A DNA stretch of 64,000 nt from assembly GCA_019671135.1 (NCBI GenBank), contig JAHRHY010000010.1, positions 1,984,001 through 2,048,000 on the forward strand, in the 5' to 3' direction. This stretch comes from Linnemannia hyalina. Its lineage: Eukaryota > Mortierellomycota > Mortierellomycetes > Mortierellales > Mortierellaceae. The notes beneath the pieces are model-generated. The model was not told where the DNA came from. It made no database searches and saw nothing but the letters and a program-made list of their open reading frames with translations. Positions 33,614 through 46,307 of this stretch are shown piece by piece. Positions within the stretch are counted from its first letter, which is position 1. Each line of letters starts with the position of its first letter. A program made the translations under genes and the position numbers.

Positions 33614-36026
33614 CTGAGCGTTTGTGTTGTGGAGAGGGTAATTGGGGTGAAGAGAGGGAGGGAGAAGAAGAGACAGGAGAGGATGACTGTGTGAGGTGCG
33701 AGAGGGAACGTGAGTTGAAGGAGTGAGATTAAATGACAGTGAAAGAGAGAGGAGAGAAGTTGAAAGGAGAAGAAAGAGGGAAGAGAGAAGTTGAGTGAAG
33801 AGAAGAAAGTAAAGTGAAGAGAAGGAAAGTAAAGTAGCGCGGGAGAAAAGAAAAGAAAAAAAAGGTTTAAGTGTTCAAATTTCAAAAGGGAGGGTAAACA
33901 ACCTTTTTAACATCGACCATTGAAGGAGATCGATGTTTACTCTTCGAATTATGCCGATGCTAGCGTCGATTGCAAGGTAACATCGACATGACAACAACAG
34001 TAGCAACAACAGCAATGGACAAGAGAGCAGGCTATTTGAAGTGAATGAAGTGGCCCAGAGCCACTTGGACCTGCTGTTGTTCATACTTACACACGCACAC
34101 GGGCAAGAGGAGAAGGAAAGAGGGGCCAAGGGAAGGATAAGGAAGGTAAGAGTAAACAAAAAAGAAATGGTTTTCTATTGGAAAAGGTAGAGAGAGAAAA
34201 GAGAAAACAAGGGGACGGATAGAGTCGTTGTTGCTCGCTTGTTTTGTGTATGTAGGATGTGGGTATGTGAGTAAAAAAAGGAAAAACAAACATGGTGTGC
34301 ATTAGATAGCTCACAAAGTAGGGAGCAAAGTGAACAACCAAAAACAAAAACAATATCCAACATCCAGCAGCCTGCAACCACAATAACAACAACGACAACA
34401 CCCTTGCATGCTATTCACCCACGGCGATTAGAATAGAAAAGAGAACATGAGCAAGAAGAAAGGGGAACAAACCAAAGTGCTCTCATATCCTTCCATTCTT
34501 GGTTCACATCTCAGTTGAGGACCGCGCTCTTACCTCACTTCTTAGTGTATTGGTTTCTGCTTTCTTTAGTTTTTACCCGATGGTGCCGATGAAAGACAGT
34601 TCACACGCGTTGGAATGAAGGTGCTTGAAGGAGTATAAAATATGCACGCACCACGCTTGGCCTTGTTTTTGCCACTGTATATTTTATTGCAATTGACCCC
34701 TTCGCACCTTCTCTTCTCTCCCTTGTTACCCACCCATTCATCATGCAAAACACAATACACAAAGAAGCTACATGGGCCATGCAAGGCCGGCATACAAGAT
34801 TCAGGAGTGCCAGCGAAAGAGTAGAGAAGAAGAAGACGAAGACACAAACGTGTACCATCGACCGAAAATAAACCATGCTAAAAACAAAAAAAGCAAACAA
34901 AGTACAAAACACCACAAGGCAAGATGGATTTGTATGAACCCACGCTTTTTTTTGCGACTACAAACAACAATGACAACCACAACAACAACAATGCGACCAT
35001 GCGCAACTCATATCCCTCCATACGTGCGTGTTTGTTTGTGCGCGAATCTGCACCATGGTGTAAGGACAGGAAGAAGAAGGAGAGATGCGAAAACAGTGGC
35101 GATCTCGACCTTACTTTCTCGCCGTCTTCCTATCTATACTATTGAAGAGTATGCAAGTAAAACTAGTACCCATGTCTCATGTCCTCGTGTGTGCACGCTT
35201 GTGTGTGTGAAAAAACAAGAGATAACCCATTGCATCCATCCACCTTTGTGCTTCCTCGAGCGACTCTTCAATCTTTATCCCCCTCGTTTGCATCCTAGGA
35301 AAGCGACAAATTGAGGAATAGAACAGTTTACGAGAACAGTAGCGAGATCTAAACACAGCTCCCTTTTCACTCCCTTGCTCCCTTTTTCCTTCGCGCTCCC
35401 TGCTTGTTGGCGGGTGAGTGAATGAGTGCTCGTGAGTGGGTAAGTAAGTGGATAGAGGTGAGGTTAGAAGAGTAGAATACAGTCGCCAATTGCTCTGCTG
35501 CTCTTTGTTTTATCTCCCTTTTTCGTTGCTCTTACGTCTGCCTCTCATAGACAAACAGAGATCGTCAATTCCGAGGAGAAATCGAAATAAAAGGGAGGTT
35601 GTTGTCAGGAAGAGTACAGAGGACAACGGACCCAGAAAAAAATCATGCAAGTGACAGACATTGTAGGCGAGACGCGAGAGGGAGAAGGGCACAACACGCA
35701 CTTTGAAAGACATACTTGGACAACGTGTGGATATGTGATCAATTCGGGGATGCCGAACAACAGTACGACAACAATTGCCCGTGTGAATTGCTAATGGGAA
35801 AGGAGAGAACGAAGGCAATTGAACACTGGGACTAAGAGTAGTGGTCTTACCAGCAAACAGCAGACAACAAACAACCAAAAAACAAAATCTTGCCCATGGG
35901 TGAAGGTTTTTGTTGTTAATCGCTTGTTTGTTTGCTATTTGTACGTGCAGTTGTTGTTATCGATGGTATGTTTATTACAGACACCTCCGTCTGTTCCACT
36001 CCCTCACTTTACTTGTTCAAAATCGA
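33614..36026. other. 2.4 kb intergenic region
   Basis: This lies between two minus-strand genes: upstream of the orphan and downstream of the DDHD gene. GA-rich repeats on the plus strand (33640-33860) are the CT-rich leader of the orphan on the minus strand. The rest is AC/AAC-rich with short chance frames. No gene or RNA is recognised. Confidence 0.6.
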
Positions 36027-39000
36027 TTATCTCTCCCGTTTGTCATCAAGCCGGGAGGACGGGTGGTGCAATAATGGAGGCAGTGTCAGGTTCGGCACAA
36101 ATATGTCCTCCTCCGACACCGATGGCGGCGAACCTTCTCCTTGCTGCCGTTGTTGTTGGTGTTGGTTGTGTTGGTGTTGGTGTTGGTGTTGGGGATGCGC
36201 GTGACTAAGACCTTGACCAACGCCAAAAGTCGACGACGTTCCACCGCTCCTCCTCCTATCCTGTTCCCGCTGTTGGTGCTGGATTGCTGAAGAGGTACCT
36301 GGTGGGTAGTTTGACGACGGTACTCGATACCTCGCACCTGCTCCTTTCCCACTGCCACTGCCGCCACCAATACTAGGAAAGCTGCCAGCGCTCTTGGAAA
36401 AGGGCGAGTTCTGAAACAAGGTGTTGTTATTGAACCCAACATTCCCCGCGCTGCTCAAATCCAGATCTGAGTACCGGTACCCATACAACTCTTCCTCATC
36501 GCCATACCGTCCACCGCCATCCCGACTGCCACTCATGTAGTACCCGCTTCTACCATCTCCTGCTCCGCGTGAATACGCGCTACCGCCAAGAGTAGAATCC
36601 TCACCGTCACTCTGGTCCAACCCAGAAAACGGGTTGAGCGACGAAAACGAGAACGACTTTCGATCTTGCTGCTGTTGCTGTTGGTCGGCGTGATAGGATG
36701 CGGCGTTGGCTTTGGCTTTGGCTTCTGCGACCTCTTTGGCGTTCTTGGGGGCCGAGACGGGTCGTGGCATTTCAGGTTTTAGGTTCAAGACCTCGCCTTC
36801 CAAACTACCCTCCTGCTGAAGAATGGTTTTCAATATGTGGTATGCGATATCCCTAGTAGGTTCAAGGGAAAGATTATCATCAGACCTTTCCATATACACC
36901 TTCGACACGTTGTTCAGAGCACGCGAGAACGAATTGTTACCGGTTGCCCCAGTAGCGGAAATGACTGCGCATGCCAAGGAGGTATTCATTGGTGTACTGG
37001 TCCACACGCGTCTCCTGAAGGACATGGTCAATCCGATAAGGGACCTTGGTCTCTCGTCCACCAACATGGAGAGGACCACGTCCAGTTCCAATATCATCCA
37101 CCTTGACGACAGGCTCGCTCTCATTTTGTTTCTTCTTGTCGTTGCTGTCCTTGCCCTTGTCCTTGTGATCGGATCCTTCAGTGTCATCTACAATAGTCGC
37201 CTTCTTGCTTTTAATTCCACCATCCAGCTTTGCAGCCTCGGCAGCCTCATGTGCAGCATGGATGTCGTCCAGACCTTTCTTCTCGGCTTCCTTTGCTCCT
37301 GCATTTGCCATGGTAATGGCGTCTAGACTCGAGAAATGTTCTTGATTGGCGTGTGTGTCCCGGATAGGCGACGATAGGACTGAGCGCACCATCTCTTCCT
37401 GTACAACCCTCGATTTCGCACCCTCCCCTTGCTCCTTCTCCGTAGTCGAAGGTCCCTCCTCCATGCCCAGGTAGTATTCCATGTGCAGTGGAGGTGGTAC
37501 TTCATCAAATCCGGATCCTGGTGCTGATGCCTGACTCGTTGATGGAAGTTGTTCATCTGCCTCTCCTGGAGTTGGTAAAGCTTTGCGGAAGGATTCTGTC
37601 GCTCCCTTCTCTTCAACAGTCTCACCCTCGACTCGGCTACTGATCCTCCGTGGCCCGAGACTCGGTCTCCTTACAGGACTCATAACCACACTCGGCGACC
37701 CTGTTGTGGTACTGATTCCGCCATCAATCAAAGTTGACAATCCTACAGCACCAGGGGTCGGATTGGGAGTCAATGATGAAGGTCCACGATCCCGATGGTC
37801 TAGATAAGTCGCAGCCGTCGCAGCCGCAATGGCTTCTGTTACTGATACACCTGCATCCGTCCTATGAGAGAGTAGGCTTGTTCTCTTCTGGCCCTTTGCA
37901 GGCGCCGCATCCTCGCCAGGACTTTCGTTACCACTGTCGTTCGCGACTGATCCTGTATCTGTTGTGATCCCCTGTCTTATGCCTGCTCCGGTCGGCGTAC
38001 CAGCCCCACTCCCCCTCTCCATCCCACCTCCGCCTCCAACAAGCCACCGCCCCGCTTTGAGCGACTGTGTCATCTGCGAAAGCGTTGACTGCACGGCCGT
38101 TGGGATAGAAGGGATCGGCAAATTCGGCACCCTATTTTCCAGAAACGACGATATCGTACCCGGAATCATCCCTGGCAACGAAGCTAACGACGGCAACGAG
38201 ATTGGAAACAGTTGTGAGTTGCCTGTAGATATGAGCGTCACGGCCGGGATGGCTGCAAAGATGGGGTCGATGAGGGGCTCGATTCTGTAGGCAAGCGGGT
38301 CGAAGGGGTGGAAGAGGTTGTGGTGGATGATGTCCTCTGGTGGGTGGAATGTTTCCCAATCCAAGTTCCGCATCACCATCACCGCGCCTAGTATGCGTGG
38401 TCCACAGGAAAGGAAATTGAGAGTTAATTGAGTATCTGCATGCATTAGTGCTTGATATGAACGTGTGATGGACAGAAAGCTTACCGACGGGAGAGCCGAC
38501 GGTGAAGAGAAAGTCCGGTCTGAACTTGAGTTTGGGAATAACAGACCGGTACTTTGGCTGATCCTGCTTCCTGATCCGTTTTCTTGCAGGGCTCTCTGTA
38601 CTCTTTGTTGCTTTGGTCGCCGGCTCCGCCTGCTTGGCATCCTCACTCGCATTATCTGCACTAGGTGTCGCATCCTTTGCTGTCGCTGCCTCAGTTGTGG
38701 TTGCAGTAGTTGCGTCATTAGGATCCTCAGGGTCATCATCATCCATGCATGTCAAGATATCAAAGATGGCGACTCCTCCAAGAGACAACGCATAGACTGC
38801 GATCTTGCCATTGAAATCTGGATGCTTGGCAATAAATGTCGAGTACGCCTCGTTCAACTCTTCCACAATCATCCGCACAATCTCAGCGCCGTAATAGTTA
38901 TTGAAATCTAGTGTACAGCGTACGCGTGCAAGTTAGTTTCAACATGTGGTTTTGAGCTGCATAACACCAAGAGGAGTTCATTGTGATGACGAAGTGCTTA

Positions 39001-39896
39001 CAGTAGAGGATATCGGCAAAGTAGTCGTTCATGACCAATCGCACTAAAAAAAATTTGATATCAAGAATGAGCAATCAGTATCGTATATATGACGAATATT
39101 GGGGTTTCATTCCTTCTCCACAAATGCTGACATGCGTTCGTGTCAAATCGATCGATACCTTTGGGAACGGTTCTGAGGGAGGTGAGGGACATGCGTTGAT
39201 CGACCATGTTATGAAGTTTGGCGTGCCACTCGATGGGGATGATGTGGACATCTGTCTTGAGGTCATGGAACTGGCTCTGCAGCACCGTCTTTGTGTTCTC
39301 GACCAAGTATCCCACTATTAGGTGTTTATGCACAGTGTTAGATTATAGGCAACAAAATGCAAACACACGCACAGACAGACAGATGCTGAAAGAGAGCACT
39401 CACCGTTGCGTTCATAATTTCCGAATTCTTCCAGTTGCCGACCCATCCCATGGATGACAAAGATGACATGATGGGCTATCATCATCATCGTCAAAGCGAG
39501 GAGTATGGTAAATGCATTAATAACTGATAGTCATCAAAACCAGAGCGTTATGAAGGCTTAAAGTTATCTGTGAGACAACTGATCAAACGATTGATCAACG
39601 ATGGACATACGATACTGGTCAGCCTCCTTAGAGCTCGGCTTTTTGGTGCTTGAAAAGGACGATGATGGTAGTGGCGATGGTGTCGGTGTCGGAGCTGGTT
39701 GTGTGCTTGTGTTTGTGCTCGCTGCTGTTGAAGCCTCACTAGAAGCAGCCTTATCCTTCTCGTTAGAACTGGCGTTGCTGGTGTTGCGGGTAGCATTCGC
39801 AGTCGTAGTTGGGGTTGTTGTGCTTGACTGGGGGACAACTCCTCCTTCAGCTGCAGGAGGAACGACAGTCGCGGTTTTCTGCTTGGGTGATGACAT
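36027..39896 (-). CDS. DDHD-domain phospholipase (PA-PLA1 family)
   Basis: Minus-strand exons 39896..39611, 39475..39404, 39314..39159, 39043..39002, 38907..38485, 38387..36941 and 36852..36027 join in phase to 1,083 residues. The lipase half contains HHVIFVIHGMGRQ, IPIEWHAKLHN, MNDYFADILYY and the nucleophile elbow YALSLGG (Ser227). The DDHD half has FRPDFLFTVGSPVGAV, LFHPFDPLAYRIEPL and, after a disordered insert of over 300 residues, RIDHVLQETR and MRSHFRYWGNRDIAYHIL. The C-terminal 250 residues are Gly/Ser/Tyr/Gln-rich. Homologues include mammalian DDHD1/DDHD2 and yeast YOR022C, which hydrolyse phosphatidic acid or related lipids at ER or mitochondrial membranes. The elbow reads Ala-Leu-Ser-Leu-Gly rather than the usual Ser/Gly-His-Ser-Leu-Gly. 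The start is the first ATG of the Ser/Thr-rich N-terminal frame. Confidence 0.9.
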
Positions 39897-40145
39897 GAGG
39901 ACTGACAGTGAGCATTAGGCGCACACTGCAATGGTACGAAAAAGGTGTCGTGAATGAATGGACAGAAAAAGTGAGGAAGAGAGAAAAAGAAGTGACATGC
40001 ACCCGGACAAGTAATAAAGGGGCTTTACAGTAGGAATGCAAGATGATGTGTGATGCCAAGTTTAGTAATAAATGTTAGTGTTTATGCGCGTGTAAAAAAG
40101 AACAAAGAAATGCAAAGGGTTTTTGTGAATAAGGATGTCAACTAT

Positions 40146-42035
40146 CTACTTCTTGACGACCTTCTTCTTGGGGATATTGGCCTTGACCTTAGACTTGCCC
40201 TTCTTGATCCCCAGATCAACCTTGGCCCCCTTCTGCGCACGCTCTCCTTCAACAACACCGCCAACCTTCTTCTTTATCAAGATATGCTTCTCCTTGGTCT
40301 TGCGGTCCTTGAACGCCAGACGCTTAGCAGCTCCGTCCATCGCAATAGGCGCATGCTGTGCTCTCGCAGGCTTGCCATCCTTGCCCCTCTTGCCACCGGC
40401 ACCGGTAACACCAGTCTTGGTGCGGGCCTGAGTACCGTCCGTTTTGGCCTCCTCCTCCAAACGCTTGCAGCGGACCACACGCATCTTGCGCGTGCCCATC
40501 TTGGTATCATGAAGTCTCAGAGCCACATCCACCGAGGCGCGGTCCTGGAAGGTGACATAGGCGAAGCCCTTGCCGAGGTTGGTCTTGCGGTCGCGGATAA
40601 TGCGAACGTTCTCAATGTCTCCCGAGTCCTTGAAAAACTCCCAGAGATCCTCCTCCTGTGCATCGAATGCCAAGTTTCCAACGAACACGCTCTTCTTGGG
40701 TTGATGTTTCTAATTTCATCGATTTGTCAAATGGGTATTGTGGTTAGCAGGAGGTAAAAAACACGAGAGAGTGTAAAAAAAACACGCACATGAACAAATA
40801 TCGATTAGACAAAGTAGAGCGACAATGCAGGCAAGAAGACAAGCATGGCTTGAAGTAAAAGAAAGTGATATCAAACACATAAAGACAAGAGAGTGGCAAA
40901 GTGAGAAAAGGGGGACTAACCTTGGCACCATCGACGGTGTCGACACGGATGTGCTTATTCAAGAAAAGCTGGCCGTTCATGGCGGCAACAGCCTTAGGGA
41001 CAGATGCCTTGCTCTTGAAGACAATATAGGCGTTCAAGACATCACGCTCGGGGTGCAACTTTCCAGTGATAAAAGCGATCTTACGGGGCAGCAACTCTGC
41101 GAAGGCGATCGAACGGAAACGGATCGACTCGACGGGTCCGAAGGCAGCAAAGGCAGCTTTGAGCTTCTTGAAGTCTCCCTTGGTCATCGAGGTAACTGCC
41201 AAGTTGCCAACGAATGCTGTCCTGGCCTGTCTCTCGGGGTCGTCCGACTTTTTGGTGCCATCCTTGTTGGTGTCGGGTGAAGTATCCTCGTCGTCCGAAT
41301 CGCCTCCGTCTGTCGTTGATGAAGCCTTCTTGTCCTTCTTGACCTTCTTTGTTGATGCTGCGGCTTCCTTAGTCTCGGTCTCTGCCTTGCGCTTGTTGTT
41401 GACGGGCTTCTTCAAAGACTCGTGGACGAGATCCTCGATCTTGGACTCTTCCATGTCGACATCCTCGCCGTATTCGTGCTTGGACTGTTGTTCGATCAGG
41501 TCCTTGGTCTCCTTGGGTGCGTTCCTGGCCTTTTTGGACTCCTTGACGGGCTTTGTTGTTGTGGCAGCGACCTTGGCCTCGTATTTCTCCTCGACGCTCT
41601 TCTTTCCTGACTTTTTCTTATTACTGTTTTCTTCTTCCTCGTCCTCGTCATCCTCGAAACCGTTGTCGTTGTCGTTGTTGTTGGATTCCTCCTGTGCAGC
41701 GGCGTCGTTCTTGTTCTTCTTGGAGACGTGCTGGACTTTAGGCTTAGGGGTCTTTGTCTTCTTCTTGGGCTGATCGGTCAAGTCTTCGGGATATGGTTGG
41801 CGCACCTTGGCAGCAATTGGTGCCTGAGGTTTAGTGGGTCCAGCCTATGGGTCGAAGGGCATAGCGTGTATTCAAGGGTAAGTCTGTTGTCAGTTATGAC
41901 AGGTATGATGTTGTGGTATTTATCAGTGCAAAGAGGCAAAGAAAGGTGAAAAGGAAGGCATACAGAGTTCTTGAAGAGCGAGTCGAGGGAGCTTTCGACG
42001 GTCTTGCCCTTGAGCAGTGCAGAGGTCAAAGACAT
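40146..42035 (-). CDS. NOP12: Nucleolar RNA-binding protein Nop12 (RBM34 homologue)
   Basis: Minus-strand exons 42035..41964, 41844..40921 and 40709..40146 give 519 residues, all junctions in phase 0. A Lys/Glu-rich nuclear-type segment (about 40-225) precedes RRM1 (about 230-327), with RNP-2 TAFVGNL and the long loop IAFAELLPRKIAFITGKLHPE typical of Nop12/RBM34. RRM2 (about 337-412) has VFVGNLAF and RNP-1 KGFAYVTF. The C-terminus is strongly basic, ending in a KKK-rich tail. Yeast Nop12 acts in nucleolar pre-25S rRNA processing and 5.8S folding; the same role is inferred. Upstream, 1 kb separates it from the divergent SDS3-like gene. The DDHD gene starts only 250 bp downstream. Confidence 0.92.
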
Positions 42036-43034
42036 TGTTATGTGTGTATGTCTGTTTGTTCAATGAGGAAAGGGATGTTAGAAAGGGGCGAGAGGGGAGT
42101 AAAAGGGAAGTATGGTGTTGTGCGGCGGTGTTGTTTGTTTGTTCGGCACCCTTTCCTTTTTTTTTTTTTTTTTTTTTTTGAGAGTGCCAAAGGCAAAGAT
42201 TTGTTTTGTCGGGTGGCTTGGTCGCTGCTGCATTCTACTTGTCAGTCACAGAAATAAGGTATGGTTCAGATTGAAGAGGTGGAGCCCTACTTTACTGTCG
42301 CCTGTCTGTCTGTCTGTATTTCAGGCTGTCGATGGTGAATAAGATGCATGGCCAGTCGAACCACAGGTGGATGCGCCAAGCAATTAATAGGTGAATAGAC
42401 ACTATCATTGAAAGAACGGCGCTAGAGCAGCAGAGAGAATGCACCACAGTATATTCCCAGGATCAAATAATGCAGCATCTGCTATGTTTGTGTTCAAAAC
42501 CGGGTTCTATCTTTTCTAATTGAAAAGGGTGCTTGTCCCTCCCTCCCTCCCTCTCATTTGTCCTTTCATTTTTACTTGACCGTCTTCTTCCCACCCACTC
42601 TCTTCTCTTCTTTTCTTACCATACCACTCACACCCACACAAACTTCACTCCACTCTGTCCTCATTCACTCACCCCACCTACCTTCGCCGCCAGACTACTC
42701 TTCTGTACTCAACAACTCTCATCTCTCTTACTGCCCTTGGACGGTAAGTCTCCCTCTTCTGGACCTGGAGTACCTCATAAAACCGCCCTTCACAAACCGC
42801 GACTCTCACAGGTCCCCATAGGTCCGCCCCAAAGCTGATTCCATAACTCAACTTGATTCAACTCATTACTAAAAAACACCTTTGCCTTTTCAACTTCATA
42901 GAACCGTACCAACACTTGTATTGTAGTCGCGTTCCCCCTCTACTCATTGCACTCGTCTCTCCCTTCCTTTTTTTGCAAGCGAACCCGGTTCAAGAGACAC
43001 GGACACGACACAACACCGGACAACGAAGAAAGCT
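42036..43034. promoter_or_regulatory. Bidirectional promoter between NOP12 and the SDS3-like gene
   Basis: 1.0 kb between divergent ATGs. It holds a 23-T run (42157-42179), a TGTC repeat (42303-42318), a CCCT repeat (42537-42552) and a long CT/CA-rich leader (42540-42730) before the right-hand gene. No ORF with similarity is seen. Confidence 0.55.
42157..42179 (+). repeat. Poly-T tract, 23 nt
   Basis: An uninterrupted T run in the shared upstream region, about 120 bp from the NOP12 start. On the minus strand it is poly(dA), a nucleosome-disfavouring promoter element in fungi. Confidence 0.9.
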
Positions 43035-46000
43035 ATGCCCGATTCCCTCAGGACAGAGAAATCAGGTTCCAATACGATATCAACCCCTGCTGCCGGAGCA
43101 ACAGCATCAACAACACAAACAACCATGAAGGCAAACGGCAAGGAAAAGACCCCAATCGTAGCCACCGCCACGGTCGTCAGCACAGAGGATCCGTCATTGG
43201 AGGCTTCCTGCAAGCAGCAAACCGATCAGGCCAAGGATTCCTCAGTCGCATCTGCCGCGGACTCTGAGGGGTCTGTGGATGATTCAAAGGACTCTGCTAC
43301 CACACAACCGACTGCTGATCAGGACGGGGACGAGGACATGAAAGAAGCTTCACCCATTACAACCGATGTGATCGAGGAGGATACACCCATGGCTGACCCA
43401 GCTCCGATTGTCAAGCCACGCGAGTTGCCTTCAGGCATTCCTGAGGGCATCGATCAGGAAGATCTCGATGGCGGTCTCTTGGATGGTGCCCTGGATGATT
43501 ATGATGACCTTGATCAGGACACCGAGGACACCGAGGTTGGGAACGGAGATGACGACTTTAGCGATGATGATGATGACGATGATGACCTCGATGGCCCTCT
43601 ACTCGATTCCACAGACAAGACCAATCATTACTCGGATGCACAGACTCCCGGAGCCACGTCACATGCCGATACCGCAAAGTCAGAGGAGCCGGACTCGGAT
43701 GATGAGATGGATCAGGATGAACGGGACGAGGCCCTTCAATCAGAGGACTCTGACAGTGATCTTGGAGATCTGGATGCAAGCGATAACGACCAGGACGACG
43801 ATGACGACGACGATGACGAGGGGGACGCAGATGGCGAGGATGCAGATGACGATGACGACGAAGAGGAGGAAGAGATCAAGCCGCCAGTCAAGAAGGATAC
43901 CGTTCTCTCTCAAAAGCCAACGCTTCATCGCCCATCAATCACAGAGGAGGAACTCAAGGACAGTGGAGACGAGCTGTCGGATCTGTCGGAATTCGATGAC
44001 ACGGATGACTCCGACGAGGATGATGATATACCTGAGCCCAAGCCCGCCGTCAAGGAGGCTCCTGTTAGTGCTCCACCGGCATCACCAACAGCAGCGACAG
44101 CACCAACAGGATCAACAGCGGCGTCTACCACAGGACCAGCAGCGCCAACAACAACACTCAAACCTACGTTAGGAGGTCGCAAGCGTTCTCTCCATGAAGC
44201 CACTGTGGAACCAATGAAACCAGAGGATGAATCGATCAAGTCGGAACAGGAGGATCAGGTCGAGATCCCTATCCCTAGTGGACGCGCACGACTTTCAGAA
44301 CCTGGCAGCCGGAAGAGACGTGTCTCTGAAGTGGAAGATACTCAGCCGTCGGACAAGGAGTCGGAATCAGAAGTGGCGGAGGAAGAAGAGGAAGCCGAGA
44401 AGACAACAAAAGAGGAAGACGAAGAAGGAGAAGAAGGTAATACGATTCAGAACATGCATTAGAAGGAATATGTCATACTCTTGTACATAGCATTTGGTAA
44501 CTAACTCTGAAATACTTGTACTTTGTTGATGAGATAGACCACGAGATGAAGCAACTTCACAAGGACGCATTGGACGCTTTGACGAGTATAGAGATCGAGT
44601 TTGCAAGCCTTCGGGACAAGTACGTGTCAGGAACAAACGGTACCCTGTTGTTACTTGCAAAGTTCGGGACCCATCACTACTATGACTTACAGTTCTCCGA
44701 CATTGGTACTTCCAACTACATAGGATGTACGAGGAGCGCATGACCGAACTCGACAGAGAGGTGGAGATGATCAACGATGGCAAGTCGTTACTTTATGCAA
44801 TTCGGGTATCTGGTTGTCCTTATTTATTTATCCGACAATTATTAACTAAAAATATGTGTTTCAATTCAATGCTGCAATAGGCACACACCCAGAGCTGTCG
44901 TCGTTGATGCAGGAGATTGAACAGAAGCGTGAACATCGGCTACACATTGCAGACATGGGCAGGAAGCATAAGACAGAAATTGCACAAAACGCTCACGATG
45001 TAACTGTATACCAGGCCCATTGCACTTTCCAGGTAAGCAACGACCAAGAAGGACTCTTATATGCATTCCGTTTTCGTCCGTCGACTTGTTTCCAAGCCTT
45101 GAGATGATGAGCGGAGGCACTGTAGGCTGATGACAATGTTCTTTCTTCTATCTTGTCATATTTTTTTCATAGTCCGCAAGGCGTAATACCCGAACCCAGA
45201 TGGTCAATGACATGGGCAAGAAGCGACGACAAATCAACCTCGAGTTCAACCTATCATTCGATGCCCGCAAGAGGAAACGTAAGAGCCTGTTTTGGATGCT
45301 TCTGTTTGTAATGTCCTTACTTTTGTACAAAAGCTGACCTTCCATTCCTCTTTGTTGCGGTGGGCATAGTTACGACTGCTACTCCTGACAAGGCAGTTTT
45401 GCTGCGAGCCCGGAAACACAAGCGAGCAGAAGTGAATGAACTCAAGTCGATCAGCGAAAAGCGTGGTTTCCCTACGAGTGGCAAATTATCGACGGTAACC
45501 CAAGCAGAACTCCAGGACGACTTTGCACTCATGGGCGTAAGTATCTCATGGTGTTAGACGATATCGGGCAGATTTATACGACTGGATCATATTCACTGCT
45601 GCTAATTAACCTATTATACCGTTGAACAAAATAGCTCGCGAGGCTACTCCCACAGCCAAAACCCGCTGGTGTAGATCCACAGTTGCAACATCATCATCAA
45701 CACCAACACCATCAACAACATCATCAACAAAGACACGGAGGGCCATTGCCTCCATCGATACCCATTTCAGCAGGAGCATCGTCATCATCAAGGTATGGCT
45801 CGAATAGCCGATGGCCAAGTGTGAATGACTATCCGCCTCTACCTCCGCCCAACATGCCACCTACAGGAACATATTATGGTTCGTTTAACTTGATATCTGA
45901 ATTTGATCCGCAACAGCCTTACTTTAATGCAAAACACCAACACTTTTACACCTACTTTTATGTGAAATAGGAGGACGGAGTGATGTGGAGATTTATGTGG

Positions 46001-46307
46001 ATGGCAGTCGGTGTATGGTAGACGGTATCTGGTACAAACCCAATGATGCGGTTGTGGTTCTGGATGCCTCTATCGGCAAGTACAATGCCAAATACGTCGC
46101 TCTCGAAAGCGATTGGGTATGTAACCTTGGCATTCATTGATCGTTAGAAAGACATGGCATTTGACAAGACAACCCATATGGACTAACATGTTCATGTGTC
46201 GATATGTACTACGATAGATTGTGCTGCAGAGGACGAATGGATCAAAGACACGGTTACACTTGAGTCTGTTCAGGGGGCGCAAGCTGTGCATGCAGCCCAA
46301 AGTATAG
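43035..46307 (+). CDS. Sds3/BRMS1-family subunit of an Rpd3L-type deacetylase complex
   Basis: Nine exons: 43035..44436, 44538..44619, 44724..44779, 44881..45032, 45173..45278, 45370..45536, 45635..45878, 45971..46116 and 46218..46307, giving 814 residues in consistent phase. Residues 1-465 are acidic and disordered with long Asp/Glu runs. The Sds3 region (about 467-655) is a coiled coil: EIDHEMKQLHKDALDALTSI, SLRDKMYEERMTELDREVEMI, HPELSSLMQEIEQKRE and RNTRTQMVNDMGKKRRQINLEF. A His/Gln segment and a C-terminal module (RSDVEIYVDGSRCMVDGIWY, then RTNGSKTRLHLSLFRGRKL) follow. Sds3-family proteins bridge Sin3 and the Rpd3 deacetylase in transcriptional silencing. Yeast Dep1 is related and also acidic, so either paralogue identity is possible. 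The intron after 44779 has a GC donor. Confidence 0.88.

Noticed and set aside
41066..41773. 235-codon plus-strand frame rich in Ser and Leu
   Set aside because: Antisense to the Lys/Glu-rich part and RRM1 of NOP12.
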